A stretch of 36,819 bases of DNA from an uncultured Bacteroidota bacterium (GCA_903944755.1 CAJATB010000117.1:1-36819), one strand, 5' to 3'; counted from the stretch's first letter, positions 1 through 8,404 are shown. Translations and numbers: made by a program. Notes: generated from the letters alone by a model not told the origin.

Positions 1-159
1 ATACTAGTTGGCATGCTTTTAATGGCAGGCGGCAAGAGCGCTGACCCAAATGTATTTAACGCTGATGAAGTATACTCCTTCAGAAGAATTACCCTAGCAC
101 CCATTTTAATAATTGCTGGTTTTTGCGTAGAAGTATTTGCGATTTTTAAAAAACACTAG
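1..159 (+). CDS. DUF3098 membrane protein, C-terminal part (cut by window edge)
   Basis: Reading frame 1 is open from the window edge to a TAG at 157-159 and gives the last 52 residues of a protein. It has two hydrophobic stretches separated by a polar loop containing DPNVFN and a YSFRRITLAPI segment. This matches my memory of the small DUF3098 family of Bacteroidota, two-helix inner-membrane proteins of unknown role usually encoded beside uppP and ftsX. The uppP gene follows 62 bases downstream, which supports the call. The N-terminus lies outside the window. The function is not known. Confidence 0.75.
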   Translation: MLVGMLLMAGGKSADPNVFNADEVYSFRRITLAPILIIAGFCVEVFAIFKKH

Positions 160-175
160 TTAACTACACCTCCTT

Positions 176-201
176 AAAGCGATGAATTTCATCGCTTTTT
201 T
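176..201 (+). terminator. Intrinsic terminator after the DUF3098 gene
   Basis: A 9-bp perfect stem (176-184 with 190-198) closes a 5-base loop and runs into a T stretch at 196-201. It lies between the DUF3098 stop and uppP, so uppP probably has its own promoter or is reached by read-through. Confidence 0.75.
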
Positions 202-221
202 AATATAAAATTTTCATTAAG

Positions 222-1013
222 ATGGACTTAATCCAAGCGATTATCATAGCAATTATTGAAGGCATTACTGAATTCTTACCTATATCAAGCACAGCGCACA
301 TGAAATTTGCCAATCCCTTCCTAGGTATTGCCGATACCCCATTTGTTGATTTGTTTGAGATTGTGATACAACTAGCGGCTATTGGATCAATTGTTGTTAT
401 TTACTATAAAAGATTCTTTAACTTTAAACACTATAGCTTTTATCTTAAATTAATTGTTGCCGTAATCCCTGCATTAATTTTTGGTGCTTTATTGAAAAAA
501 CATATTGATGCTGCCCTGAATAATTTATGGATTATTGCTATTGTTATGGTAGCCGGAGGAGTACTATTATTATTCATGGACAAGTTATTTAATAAGCCTG
601 CTGTGGAAACCGAAGAATTAACCTACAAACAATCATTTGTGGTAGGATGCTTTCAGGTATTATCCATTATTTTCCCGGGGCTTAGCCGAAGTGCCGCTAC
701 AATTATTGGAGGGATGAGTCAAAAATTAACAAAAAAAACAGCTGCAGAATTTTCCTTTTTCTTAGCTGTACCAACTATGCTTGCCGCTTCGGCTAAAAGT
801 ACACTAGATGTATACCAGGACCACCCTGAAGTTTTTTCTAACGACAATTTATTGACTTTACTAATAGGCGCTGTTGTGGCATTTATTGTAGCTTTAATTT
901 CGGTGAAATTCTTTATTCAATTTGTCCAAAAAAAGGGGTTTGCCCTGTTTGGCTGGTACAGAATAGCGCTCGGCTTAACTATTATGGCCCTGCTTTATAC
1001 TAAGTACCTATAG
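222..1013 (+). CDS. uppP: Undecaprenyl-diphosphatase (UppP/BacA family)
   Basis: This integral membrane phosphatase recycles undecaprenyl diphosphate to the monophosphate, the lipid carrier for peptidoglycan and O-antigen precursors. The 263-residue length is normal for the family. Both signature motifs are visible: the EGITEFLPISSTAH block at residues 13-26, with the catalytic Glu/His region, and PGLSRSAAT at 152-160, with the essential Arg156. The first motif has Ala25 where SSTGH is usual. Hydrophobic helices fill the rest of the chain. The ATG at 222 sits 21 bases after the upstream terminator and has no clear Shine-Dalgarno sequence. The DUF3098 gene just upstream is the usual Bacteroidota neighbour. 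Confidence 0.95.
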   Translation: MDLIQAIIIAIIEGITEFLPISSTAHMKFANPFLGIADTPFVDLFEIVIQLAAIGSIVVIYYKRFFNFKHYSFYLKLIVAVIPALIFGALLKKHIDAALNNLWIIAIVMVAGGVLLLFMDKLFNKPAVETEELTYKQSFVVGCFQVLSIIFPGLSRSAATIIGGMSQKLTKKTAAEFSFFLAVPTMLAASAKSTLDVYQDHPEVFSNDNLLTLLIGAVVAFIVALISVKFFIQFVQKKGFALFGWYRIALGLTIMALLYTKYL

Positions 1014-1063
1014 GACACATGCACAATTAATTGTATTTTTAAGAATACAAACCCCCTGTAGTT

Positions 1064-2374
1064 ATGCATACAGCCTCAAAAAAAGTAATACATAGTTGGA
1101 CCATGTACGATTGGGCAAATAGTGTTTATAGCCTTGTTATTACATCTACCATTTTCCCTGCTTATTACGAAGCAGTAACAAGCGACGGTAATGAAAAAAC
1201 CTTAATTGACAAAGTTCATATTGGGCCATTTGAATTCGTAAATACCGCCCTATATAATTACGCATTAGCAATTGCATTTGTTATTGTTGCCTTAATGTCA
1301 CCCCTACTTTCTTCCATTGCCGACTATAAAGGAAATAAAAAACAGTTCCTGCAATTCTTTTGCACTTTGGGAAGTTTAGCTTGTATGTCCTTATACTTTT
1401 TTGATAGCTCCCATATTTATTTAGGGCTTATTTCGGTAATAATTGCTTGTGTAGGATTTTGGGGTAGTCTTGTATTTTACAATTCCTACCTTCCCGAAAT
1501 TGCCGCACCCGCTGATAGGGACCGCGTTAGTGCGAAAGGTTTTGTAATGGGTTATACAGGGTCCGTTATCCTGCAGGTAATTTGTTTCGTATTTGTATTA
1601 AAACCTGAACTATTTGGCATCACTGTTGGTAAAGCCTCACAAGTTTCTTTTTTATTGGCAGGCCTTTGGTGGTTTGGTTTTGGGCAATGGTTTATTTTAA
1701 AACTGCCCGATGGTGTAAGTATTGCAAATCCTGAAAAAAAAGAAGGCTTGCTTAGTGCTGGTTATAAAGAATTGCATAAGGTTTGGTTGCAATTAAGACA
1801 TTTACCCGTGTTAAAAAAATTCCTTTCCGCTTTCTTCTTTTACAATATGGGCGTACAAACTATAATGTTGGCCGCTACTTTATATGGGAAAAGCGAATTG
1901 AATATTCCTACCACGAACTTGATTATTGCTATTTTAATTATACAAATTGTGGCTATACCTGGGGCTTTTTATATGTCGAAATTAGCAAGCAAATGGGGCA
2001 ACTTAAATACACTCATGGTAGCTGTATTGTTTTGGGTGGGCGCATGTGTTGTTGGTTATTTTATACCTAGAAATGGGGTTGTCCAATTTTATACATTGGC
2101 CATACTTGTAGGGTTTGTAATGGGGGGTATTCAATCAGTAAGCCGAAGTACCTACGCAAAATTAATGCCTGAAACGCATGATACTACCAGCTTTTTTAGT
2201 TTCTATGATGTTACAGAAAAAATCGCAATTGTTATAGGGATGTTTGGTTTTGGAGTGATCAACGAAGTCACTGGCTCTCAAAGAAATTCAGTCCTTGCGT
2301 TATGTCTGTTTTTTATAACTGGCTTTGTTTTACTTTACCACACTTCAAAGCATAAAGAAAATGCAATTATATAG
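1064..2374 (+). CDS. MFS transporter, UMF1/Atg22-like family
   Basis: A 436-residue polytopic membrane protein. The N-terminal SWTMYDWANSVYSLVITST block and the later YNSYLPEIA segment are typical of the UMF1 (Atg22-like) branch of the major facilitator superfamily. About twelve hydrophobic segments can be counted, with a central polar loop near residues 215-245. The C-terminal half carries a GGIQSVSRSTYAKLMP motif, also characteristic of UMF1. Family members are proposed exporters of amino acids or other small solutes, but the substrate cannot be read from sequence. The metallo-hydrolase gene downstream overlaps its 3' end by 14 bases, so the two are probably co-transcribed and translationally coupled. 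Confidence 0.85.
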   Translation: MHTASKKVIHSWTMYDWANSVYSLVITSTIFPAYYEAVTSDGNEKTLIDKVHIGPFEFVNTALYNYALAIAFVIVALMSPLLSSIADYKGNKKQFLQFFCTLGSLACMSLYFFDSSHIYLGLISVIIACVGFWGSLVFYNSYLPEIAAPADRDRVSAKGFVMGYTGSVILQVICFVFVLKPELFGITVGKASQVSFLLAGLWWFGFGQWFILKLPDGVSIANPEKKEGLLSAGYKELHKVWLQLRHLPVLKKFLSAFFFYNMGVQTIMLAATLYGKSELNIPTTNLIIAILIIQIVAIPGAFYMSKLASKWGNLNTLMVAVLFWVGACVVGYFIPRNGVVQFYTLAILVGFVMGGIQSVSRSTYAKLMPETHDTTSFFSFYDVTEKIAIVIGMFGFGVINEVTGSQRNSVLALCLFFITGFVLLYHTSKHKENAII

Positions 2375-3227
2375 TATTGAAACAGGGAAATTTAAATTAG
2401 ATGGTGGCGCTATGTTTGGTGTTGTGCCAAAATCAATATGGAACAAGTTAAATCCTGCCGACGAAACTAATTTATGTACATGGGCACTAAGGTGTTTATT
2501 GGTTATTGAAGGAGATCGAAAAATACTTATTGATACCGGAATGGGAAATAAGCAAGACGATAAATTTTTCAAGCATTATCAACCTCATGACACTATAACC
2601 TTAGCTAATGCCCTTGCTCCCTATAAAATAAAGCCTGAGGAAATTACGGACGTTTTACTCACCCATTTACACTTTGACCATGTTGGTGGTGCAATTAATA
2701 AAATAGACAACCAATTAGTGCCCGCATTCCCTAATGCTACTTATTGGGTGAGTGAGACCCAATGGAACTTAGCACTTAACCCAAATAAACGGGAACGTGC
2801 TTCCTTCTTAACAGAGAATATATTGCCACTAAGGAAAACAGGCAAATTAAAGCTAATCACTATCCCCGTTTACAACAGCGATACAAGTTTGCAAGAAATT
2901 CATTTTAGCCCCTCCTTAAGCTGTTATGTCGTAAATGGACATACCCAAGGCATGTTGCTTCCTAAAATTAATACAGGAAAAGAAACCATCGTTTATATGG
3001 CTGACTTATTGCCAAGCATTGGCCATATTCCTATCCCCTATGTAATGGGATATGATATGCAACCACTGCTTACATTGGATGAAAAAGAATTGTTCTTGAA
3101 TGAGGCACTGAAAAATAACTTTACTTTATTTTTTGAACACGACCCGGTAAACGAATGTTGTAAAGTACAATTAACAGAAAAGGGAATTCGTGCTTCTACT
3201 ACTTTCAAATTGGCAGAAATTGTGTAG
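2361..3227 (+). CDS. MBL-fold metallo-hydrolase
   Basis: A 288-residue metallo-beta-lactamase-fold protein. Metal ligands are visible: THLHFDHVGG at residues 101-110 (His102, His104, Asp106, His107), His194 in NGHTQG, Asp215 in MADLLP and His260 in FEHDP. This is a complete two-metal site. I chose the ATG at 2361 because homologous-looking sequence (a beta strand followed by KFKLDGGAMFG) begins there. A longer frame from 2325 would add an unsupported N-terminus inside the upstream transporter gene. With the chosen start it overlaps that gene by 14 bases. The fold covers lactonases, phosphodiesterases and many others. The early GGAMFGVVP segment recalls AHL-lactonase-like hydrolases, but the substrate is unknown. 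Confidence 0.85.
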   Translation: MQLYSIETGKFKLDGGAMFGVVPKSIWNKLNPADETNLCTWALRCLLVIEGDRKILIDTGMGNKQDDKFFKHYQPHDTITLANALAPYKIKPEEITDVLLTHLHFDHVGGAINKIDNQLVPAFPNATYWVSETQWNLALNPNKRERASFLTENILPLRKTGKLKLITIPVYNSDTSLQEIHFSPSLSCYVVNGHTQGMLLPKINTGKETIVYMADLLPSIGHIPIPYVMGYDMQPLLTLDEKELFLNEALKNNFTLFFEHDPVNECCKVQLTEKGIRASTTFKLAEIV

Positions 3228-3252
3228 GTAGTTTAGGCGCAGTACTGTAGCA

Positions 3253-4062
3253 TTATTTTGTATCAACTAATTCAATAAGAGAAGTTAATGGATGCTTAAG
3301 GTTTTGATACCCTACCATATCCATTTTTATACTCCCTACGATAATAGGTGTTTCTAGCCTTACGGGGATATGGTTTTCATCGTCGGTTACCCATATTGTC
3401 ATTTTCTCACCTCCGTCAAATACGGTGCCTTTAACCAATAAGGGTGCAATTTTGATTACTTTAAATTTTCCGAACCTAGTGGTAATTACGTCTCTTCCTA
3501 AGAATTTAAAATAAGAAGGGTATAATTCTTTATCTAAAAAGAAATTTAGAAATATTTTATCATTCATTTGACAAAAAGCATAATTAATATTTCTTGCCGC
3601 ATATATAGCACTAATTACATCGTGCGTGCAATCGGCAGTCTTGTAGGTAACATCGGCAGTGATAGCAGTTTTGCCTTTCTGATTAAATTGTATTGACTCA
3701 GATTGATGAAATCCGCCTTCGTTTATTTGTCTTGTAAATTGATAAGGGAGTAAGCTTCTCGCATCAACAATACTTTCATATTTATCCCTTACTTTGAATA
3801 TCCAATCATACTTGCTATTTGACCTTCCTGTAGCCGTAAAAATGAAAGCGTCAGATCCGTTCCAATTGGAAGACTGTGTTGTAAGTTCTGCACTACCTGC
3901 ATTCACATATAAGCCAATTACATTATAGTAAATATTATATTGCAACTTTTCTCCTGGTATAAAGGAATTATTTATTTGATTGCAAACTCCATTATTAGCA
4001 GGAGGCACAGGAATTGGGTTTAACCAACTCAAAAAATTTATTATAATATAAAGGATATACAT
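3253..4062 (-). CDS. Secreted DUF3108 domain protein
   Basis: A 269-residue protein with a hydrophobic N-terminus (about residues 1-15) that could be a signal peptide, followed by the GEKLQYNIYYNVIGLYVNAG segment near residues 37-56 that I associate with DUF3108. DUF3108 proteins are periplasmic or outer-membrane-associated beta-rich proteins of unknown function, with a fold related to lipoprotein carriers. The gene lies 31 bases downstream of the flippase-like gene on the same strand, so the two probably form an operon. It converges on the metallo-hydrolase gene with 25 bases between the stops. The role is unknown; an envelope function is inferred from the apparent export signal and its neighbour. 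Confidence 0.75.
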   Translation of the reverse strand: MYILYIIINFLSWLNPIPVPPANNGVCNQINNSFIPGEKLQYNIYYNVIGLYVNAGSAELTTQSSNWNGSDAFIFTATGRSNSKYDWIFKVRDKYESIVDARSLLPYQFTRQINEGGFHQSESIQFNQKGKTAITADVTYKTADCTHDVISAIYAARNINYAFCQMNDKIFLNFFLDKELYPSYFKFLGRDVITTRFGKFKVIKIAPLLVKGTVFDGGEKMTIWVTDDENHIPVRLETPIIVGSIKMDMVGYQNLKHPLTSLIELVDTK

Positions 4063-4093
4063 TTTTTTTATTTACTAATTCAGTTGTACAAAA

Positions 4094-5011
4094 TTATTGC
4101 TTTAATCGGAAACCCAATAATAAGCAAGTGCCTATTATTGCAGGAATAAGAAAATTAACAACCCATATCAAGGAAGATAGGACTATAATCATTCCTTCAT
4201 TTGGGTACCAAGGGGCTAAAATTAATAACAAAAGTTGTCCCCTTACTACTAATTCTGAAATACTTATAGTAGGTAAAATGGAAAGAAATAGAAATAAAAC
4301 TGCAATGGAGGATCCTAACACCCAAAATGGAATGTCCATACCCAACATTTTCGCTGCCCAAGCATATTGAAAGGTGAAAACTCCATACCTTAAAAAAGAC
4401 AATAATAATAGAATGATTTTAGAACGGGTGGGTATTTGAAGCTTATTTAATACAGCCAGCCAGCCCTTCCATTGCCTATCATAAAAAAATATAATTATTG
4501 CAAATAAAGCTATTAATGGGCTTACCCATTTTAACCAAGCGAAGAATGGTGAATTCCAAAATAGTGCAACTGTCCCAATAATAATAGTTACTAATAATTG
4601 CGCATAAGAAGTCCATGCCATCTGCGCTACTCCTTTTGCCTTATTCCCTGTTTCTAAAAACATCGTTCTTCCTACGTATTCTCCTATTCTATTGGGCGTA
4701 AAAAAGGCAAAAGCTTGCCCCACAAAAACACTGCGAAGCGACTTAAGAAAATTAATAGGGTTATTTTTTTCAACTACTCGCTTCCATTTTAGTGCTTCTA
4801 GCATAAAATTTAATCCCATCAATAATAATAAAATGACCCAATATATAAAAGTAGTCTGTAGCAACTGCTGCTGTATTTCAACCCCGAACGCTGCCCAATT
4901 TTTATTCGAAATGGCTTCCTTATAAATGGCAATCCCACAAATAATAAATAACAAAAAGCCAAGACACTTTCTGCCGTAATTAATTATTAATGGTATTGCT
5001 TTTTTGAACAT
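4094..5011 (-). CDS. Flippase-like integral membrane protein (LPG synthase TM / UPF0104 family)
   Basis: A 305-residue protein with about eight hydrophobic helices. The conserved block NRIGEYVGR near residues 107-115, following FAFFTP, is the hallmark of the lysylphosphatidylglycerol-synthase transmembrane domain family (UPF0104, YbhN-like). Stand-alone members are predicted lipid or glycolipid translocases; no aminoacyl-transferase domain is present here. It is divergent from ruvC across a 46-base gap, and the DUF3108 gene follows on the same strand. Upstream of the ATG is a weak -7-like GAACTTTA at 5018-5025 (two mismatches to TAnnTTTG). The lipid substrate is not determined. Confidence 0.82.
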   Translation of the reverse strand: MFKKAIPLIINYGRKCLGFLLFIICGIAIYKEAISNKNWAAFGVEIQQQLLQTTFIYWVILLLLMGLNFMLEALKWKRVVEKNNPINFLKSLRSVFVGQAFAFFTPNRIGEYVGRTMFLETGNKAKGVAQMAWTSYAQLLVTIIIGTVALFWNSPFFAWLKWVSPLIALFAIIIFFYDRQWKGWLAVLNKLQIPTRSKIILLLLSFLRYGVFTFQYAWAAKMLGMDIPFWVLGSSIAVLFLFLSILPTISISELVVRGQLLLLILAPWYPNEGMIIVLSSLIWVVNFLIPAIIGTCLLLGFRLKQ

Positions 5012-5045
5012 GTGCGGTAAAGTTCGGTTTTTGGAATGATATATG

Positions 5046-5053
5046 TAACTTTA
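5046..5053 (+). promoter_or_regulatory. Promoter -7 element of ruvC, very close to the start codon
   Basis: TAACTTTA matches the Bacteroidota -7 consensus TAnnTTTG at 7 of 8 positions and ends only 4 bases before the ruvC ATG. A TTCG that could serve as the -33 box lies about 19 bases upstream. If used, transcription would begin at or next to the start codon. Confidence 0.55.
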
Positions 5054-5057
5054 TTGC

Positions 5058-5618
5058 ATGCCCAAATCACCCATCATTTTAGGAATTGACCCAGGTACAC
5101 AAATATTAGGTTATGCCCTTTTAAAAGGAGGCCCGCATCCGGCCTTGATTGAGATGGATGTATTAAAGCTTACTAAGGAAAAAGATATTTATGCAAGGCT
5201 TCAAATGATACATGCAAAAATTATTGAGCTCATTGATACACACAATCCTACCCACTTTGCTATTGAAGCTCCTTTTTTTGGGAAAAACGTACAAAGTATG
5301 CTAAAGCTAGGTCGTGCACAAGGGGTTGCTATTGCCGCCGCAATGCATTATAAATTACCTGTCGTAGAATACGCTCCAAAAAAAGTAAAGCAATCTATAA
5401 CAGGTAATGGAAATGCCGACAAGGATATGGTTTGGAAAATGCTTGAACGAATTTTAAAAATTGAAAAGCAACCTAAATATTTTGATGCAACCGACGCTTT
5501 AGGTGTTGCGCTTTGCCATTGGTATCAACTAAGCAGTCCCGTTTTACCTGCAGCAAAGGGGCTTAAAGGCTGGGAGGCTTTTTTAGCAAAAAACCCAGGA
5601 AGGGTTAAGTTGAAATAA
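5058..5618 (+). CDS. ruvC: Crossover junction endodeoxyribonuclease RuvC
   Basis: RuvC resolves Holliday junctions together with RuvAB during recombinational repair. The 186-residue protein keeps the four acidic catalytic residues: Asp11 in GIDPGT, Glu70 in AIEAPFFGKN, and Asp143 and Asp146 in FDATDALGVA. Spacing and length agree with the family. The ATG at 5058 is preceded by a promoter-like element after only 4 bases and by no Shine-Dalgarno sequence. It is transcribed divergently from the flippase-like gene and convergently with the HIT gene, whose stop is 2 bases away. ruvA and ruvB are not in the window. Confidence 0.95.
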   Translation: MPKSPIILGIDPGTQILGYALLKGGPHPALIEMDVLKLTKEKDIYARLQMIHAKIIELIDTHNPTHFAIEAPFFGKNVQSMLKLGRAQGVAIAAAMHYKLPVVEYAPKKVKQSITGNGNADKDMVWKMLERILKIEKQPKYFDATDALGVALCHWYQLSSPVLPAAKGLKGWEAFLAKNPGRVKLK

Positions 5619-5620
5619 TA

Positions 5621-6010
5621 TTAAAGCTTACTTATAATTAATGCTTGTATTTCCTTAAACTGGTCATCACTTAACTTTAATTTTGGTTGGTCAAAATTAA
5701 TATCTGCAGCTCCATTAATGGGGATTAAATGCACGTGCGCGTGCGGTACTTCTAAACCTACCGTAACCATACTTACTCTGTTACAAACAAAGGATGCCTC
5801 AATAGCTTTAGCAATAGGTTTTGCAAATAGCATTAGCTCGCTCATAAAAGAATCGGGTAAGTCAAATACTTTGTCAATTTCTATTTTAGGTACAATTAAA
5901 GTGTGGCCCTTTTGTAGTGGCAATATATCAAGGAAGGCAAAAAAATGAGCCGACTCTGCGATTTTATAAGAAGGTATTTCGCCATTTATAATTTTAGTGA
6001 ATATTGTCAT
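5621..6010 (-). CDS. HIT family nucleotide-binding protein
   Basis: A 129-residue histidine-triad protein. The HxHxH active site HAHVHLIPI is at residues 90-98, with the middle His92 and last His94 positioned for catalysis. The N-terminal TIFTKIINGEIPSYKI block is characteristic of the Hint/protein kinase C inhibitor branch. These enzymes hydrolyse adenosine phosphoramidates and related nucleotides, but the physiological substrate in bacteria is uncertain. It is encoded downstream of greA on the same strand, but a strong hairpin (6057-6088) lies between them, so it may be expressed separately. It converges with ruvC. Confidence 0.92.
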   Translation of the reverse strand: MTIFTKIINGEIPSYKIAESAHFFAFLDILPLQKGHTLIVPKIEIDKVFDLPDSFMSELMLFAKPIAKAIEASFVCNRVSMVTVGLEVPHAHVHLIPINGAADINFDQPKLKLSDDQFKEIQALIISKL

Positions 6011-6056
6011 TTTGTAAAAGTTTGTAACTAAAATTACGCTTTATCCCAAAACCAAC

Positions 6057-6088
6057 AAAGCCCTTGTTAAATGAATAACAAGGGCTTT
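6057..6088 (-). terminator. Hairpin terminator downstream of greA
   Basis: A perfect 13-bp inverted repeat (6057-6069 with 6076-6088) with a 6-base loop follows the greA stop by 22 bases. The stem carries its own A and T ends, but no long U tract follows. It probably ends greA transcripts, perhaps in cooperation with Rho. Confidence 0.65.
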
Positions 6089-6110
6089 GATAACTAGTTC
6101 ACTTATTTAG

Positions 6111-6587
6111 TTATATAGTAATGTTTTCAATTTTGAATTTCATTGCTCCATTGGGCGCTTGGATTTCAGCAATTTCTCCAATTTTTTTCCCAATTAGGCC
6201 CTTGCCTATTGGGGAGGATGCTGAAATTTTACCTGCTTTTAAATCGGCTTCTTTCTCTCCTACCAATTGATAAGTAACTGTTTTTTTAGTAGCTACATTC
6301 GTAATAGTTACTTTCGTTAAAATGGTAACTTTACTAGTATCAATAGTACTGGTGTCTACAATCTTAGCATTAGATATGGAACCTTCCAATTGCTTGATTT
6401 TTGATTCTAACATCCCTTGTGCTTCTTTAGCAGCATCATATTCAGCATTTTCTTTCAAATCTCCTTTTTCTCTAGCTTCACCAATTGCTCTTGATGCAGC
6501 TGGACGATCAATTGATTTCATACGTTGTAATTCTTCCCGCATTTTATCAAATGTCTCTTGCGTTACGTATACATTTGTTTCGCTCAT
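6111..6587 (-). CDS. greA: Transcription elongation factor GreA
   Basis: GreA binds backtracked RNA polymerase and stimulates cleavage of the transcript 3' end so that elongation can restart. The 158-residue length is typical. The N-terminal half is the helical coiled coil; its tip carries the acidic GDLKENAEYDAAKEAQ motif near residues 42-57, which includes the residues delivering the catalytic metal. The C-terminal half ends in the FKBP-like domain, with SPIGKGLIGKKIGE near 125-138. The gene stands between two terminator hairpins (6057-6088 and 6603-6638), which suggests a single-gene transcription unit. Upstream bases AGAAGA, 4 bases before the ATG, may act as a weak ribosome binding site. 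Confidence 0.95.
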   Translation of the reverse strand: MSETNVYVTQETFDKMREELQRMKSIDRPAASRAIGEAREKGDLKENAEYDAAKEAQGMLESKIKQLEGSISNAKIVDTSTIDTSKVTILTKVTITNVATKKTVTYQLVGEKEADLKAGKISASSPIGKGLIGKKIGEIAEIQAPNGAMKFKIENITI

Positions 6588-6602
6588 GTCTTCTGTTTAG
6601 AT

Positions 6603-6638
6603 ATAAAAAAAATACAACGCCACATAATTGTAGCGTTG
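6603..6638 (-). terminator. Intrinsic terminator after the hydroxyacid dehydrogenase gene
   Basis: On the minus strand a 6-bp stem (6638-6633 with 6620-6615) with a 12-base loop is followed by a T-rich tract (6613-6603). It lies 26 bases after the dehydrogenase stop and upstream of greA. Confidence 0.6.
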
Positions 6639-6664
6639 CATGTAACAAAGATATTGATTTAGGA

Positions 6665-7594
6665 TCAAATAATACCTATTTTTTCTAATATGATCTTGGC
6701 CATTTTTAAGTACGCTTCCTGGCTATAACCTGCAATATGAGGCGTAGCAATGAAATTTGGCTGTGCAATTAAAGCACCTAAAACCTGCTTTTCTTGGTCT
6801 GTATAACCGGCCAATTGCTCATTTTCCATTACATCTAAGCCTGCACCTCTTAACTGGTTATTTTGTAGCGCACCCAGCACCGCCTGGGTTTCAGTTACCT
6901 GACCCCTACAAGTACTTATAAAATAGGGGCGTTTTTTACAATTGGCGAAAAACGTAGCATTTGCATAATGAAATGTCAAAGGCGTAAGGGGCAAATGCAA
7001 ACTAATTACCTCGGCTTGTTCCTGAATGGTTGATAAGCTAACCGATTTTATTCGGTCTGTTTCAAAGTTGGTTTTATAAATATCATGGGCAAGGATTTCA
7101 ACATCAAAGCCTGCCAACACTTTTGCAAATGCATTACCTGTATTACCTAAACCAATAATGCCCACTTTTTTCCCGGTAAGTTCATCGGCCCTGTTATTGT
7201 CACGAATCCATTTCCCCATTTTAATTTCGTCGTATGAACTATGAATGCGATTCATTAAACTTAATAGTAACCCCAAAGCATGTTCACCTACAGTAGTGCA
7301 GTTTCCCTCGGGGCTGCTTTCGCATTGTATCCCCTTACCTAGTGCATAGGGTACATCTATTAATTCCATTCCACTACCTAGTCGTCCAATCCATTTTAAA
7401 TTAATGGCCTTGTCAATTAAAGCAGCATCTACTTTAATGCTTGTTGTAATAATAAGCCCATGTGCATTAGCAATTAATGCTTCCAAACCCGCATAACTAA
7501 TGGCTGGCTCATACACTACTTCATACCCCTTTTCTTTTAATGTTTCCAATAAGAAGGGATGCACCGGTGCAGTAATAATTACTTGTAATGCCAT
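6665..7594 (-). CDS. NAD-dependent 2-hydroxyacid dehydrogenase (phosphoglycerate dehydrogenase-like)
   Basis: A 309-residue member of the D-isomer-specific 2-hydroxyacid dehydrogenases. The Rossmann GLGNTG motif is at residues 148-153, after VGII. The catalytic Arg230 (STCRGQVTE), Glu257 (DVMENEQ) and His286 (TPHIAGY) are all present. It resembles the shorter SerA-type enzymes without an ACT domain, so 3-phosphoglycerate oxidation is possible; hydroxypyruvate or glyoxylate reduction cannot be excluded. Position 229 is Cys where Ala is usual in NTARG. The start ATG at 7594 lies one base after the rsmA stop, so it is very likely co-transcribed and translationally coupled with rsmA. It ends at a terminator (6603-6638). 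Confidence 0.85.
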   Translation of the reverse strand: MALQVIITAPVHPFLLETLKEKGYEVVYEPAISYAGLEALIANAHGLIITTSIKVDAALIDKAINLKWIGRLGSGMELIDVPYALGKGIQCESSPEGNCTTVGEHALGLLLSLMNRIHSSYDEIKMGKWIRDNNRADELTGKKVGIIGLGNTGNAFAKVLAGFDVEILAHDIYKTNFETDRIKSVSLSTIQEQAEVISLHLPLTPLTFHYANATFFANCKKRPYFISTCRGQVTETQAVLGALQNNQLRGAGLDVMENEQLAGYTDQEKQVLGALIAQPNFIATPHIAGYSQEAYLKMAKIILEKIGII

Positions 7595-7595
7595 A

Positions 7596-8360
7596 CTATT
7601 CTGGATTGTGCATTTTAAAAGTTAAAGCAGCATAGTCTTCAAAAGTCAAATTCTCTGCCCTTTTTGTAAAGATAGGGTCTGCTAATTGTTCTGGAGTAAA
7701 ATAAGGTTTTAATGGATTTCTTAACATTTTTCTTCTTTGTCCAAATGCCATTTTCACAAGATGATAAAAACTTTTTAAGGATGCAATTTCCGGAAAAGTT
7801 TCTTTTCTTTTTAACTGAATCACGCCACTCATTACTTTTGGAGGAGGGGTGAATGACTCAGGAGGCACATCAAATAAATAAGTTACATCATAGAATGCTT
7901 GGGTTAATACACTCAAAATTCCATAGGCTTTTGAATGTGGCTTAGCTGCAATCCTTTCCGCAACTTCTTTTTGAAACATGCCAACTAACATGGGCACTTG
8001 CTGTTTCCAGTCTAGGACCTTAAAAACGATTTGGGTACTTATATTATATGGGAAATTCCCTACCACTACAAATTGCTTTTCAAAAGGCACTTCCATTTGT
8101 AAAAAATCGTCGTTTATAATTTTACCTGCTAATTCAGGAAACTGAAAGTTTAAGTAATTCACCTTTTCAGTGTCAAGTTCTATGGCTTTAAAAGCCACTT
8201 TTGGGAGCTTATAAATAAATTGGGTAAGCGCCCCTCCGCCTGGCCCTACCTCCAATAATTGGTCCATTTCCTGTTGAAGTAATACTTCTTGTATTTTAAG
8301 ACAATAAGTGTCATCCTTTAGAAAGTGCTGCCCTAGGGACTTTTTTAGCGTATACTGCAT
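7596..8360 (-). CDS. rsmA: 16S rRNA (adenine1518/1519-N6) dimethyltransferase RsmA
   Basis: RsmA (KsgA) dimethylates two adjacent adenines in the last hairpin of 16S rRNA, a late checkpoint in 30S assembly. The 254-residue protein starts with the family signature KKSLGQHFL (residues 6-14). It carries the SAM-binding EVGPGGGALT at 37-46 and the catalytic NFPYN motif near 103-107. The C-terminal helical rRNA-binding domain is complete. A perfect -7 element ends 4 bases before the ATG, so the mRNA may be leaderless. It is divergent from pdxA, as the two often lie near each other in bacteria, and the dehydrogenase gene follows after one base. Confidence 0.95.
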   Translation of the reverse strand: MQYTLKKSLGQHFLKDDTYCLKIQEVLLQQEMDQLLEVGPGGGALTQFIYKLPKVAFKAIELDTEKVNYLNFQFPELAGKIINDDFLQMEVPFEKQFVVVGNFPYNISTQIVFKVLDWKQQVPMLVGMFQKEVAERIAAKPHSKAYGILSVLTQAFYDVTYLFDVPPESFTPPPKVMSGVIQLKRKETFPEIASLKSFYHLVKMAFGQRRKMLRNPLKPYFTPEQLADPIFTKRAENLTFEDYAALTFKMHNPE

Positions 8361-8364
8361 GTAG

Positions 8365-8372
8365 CAAAGTTA
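8365..8372 (-). promoter_or_regulatory. Promoter -7 element of rsmA, next to the start codon
   Basis: On the minus strand TAACTTTG is a perfect TAnnTTTG. It ends 4 bases before the rsmA ATG, leaving no room for a leader. No convincing -33 TTG is seen at the usual distance. Confidence 0.6.
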
Positions 8373-8384
8373 GGTTTTTGTGCG

Positions 8385-8392
8385 TACTTTTA
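8385..8392 (+). promoter_or_regulatory. Possible promoter -7 element of pdxA
   Basis: TACTTTTA matches TAnnTTTG at 7 of 8 positions and lies 12 bases before the pdxA ATG at 8405. It sits only 12 bases from the divergent rsmA -7 element, so the two promoters would compete. Confidence 0.4.
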
Positions 8393-8404
8393 CAGCCAAA
8401 TCAC

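Noticed and set aside
731-738. A8 run in uppP (and A8 runs in the MFS and transglycosylase genes) as slippage sites
   Set aside because: Shorter than the dnaX tract, and truncation would not leave a sensible domain in these membrane or catalytic proteins.
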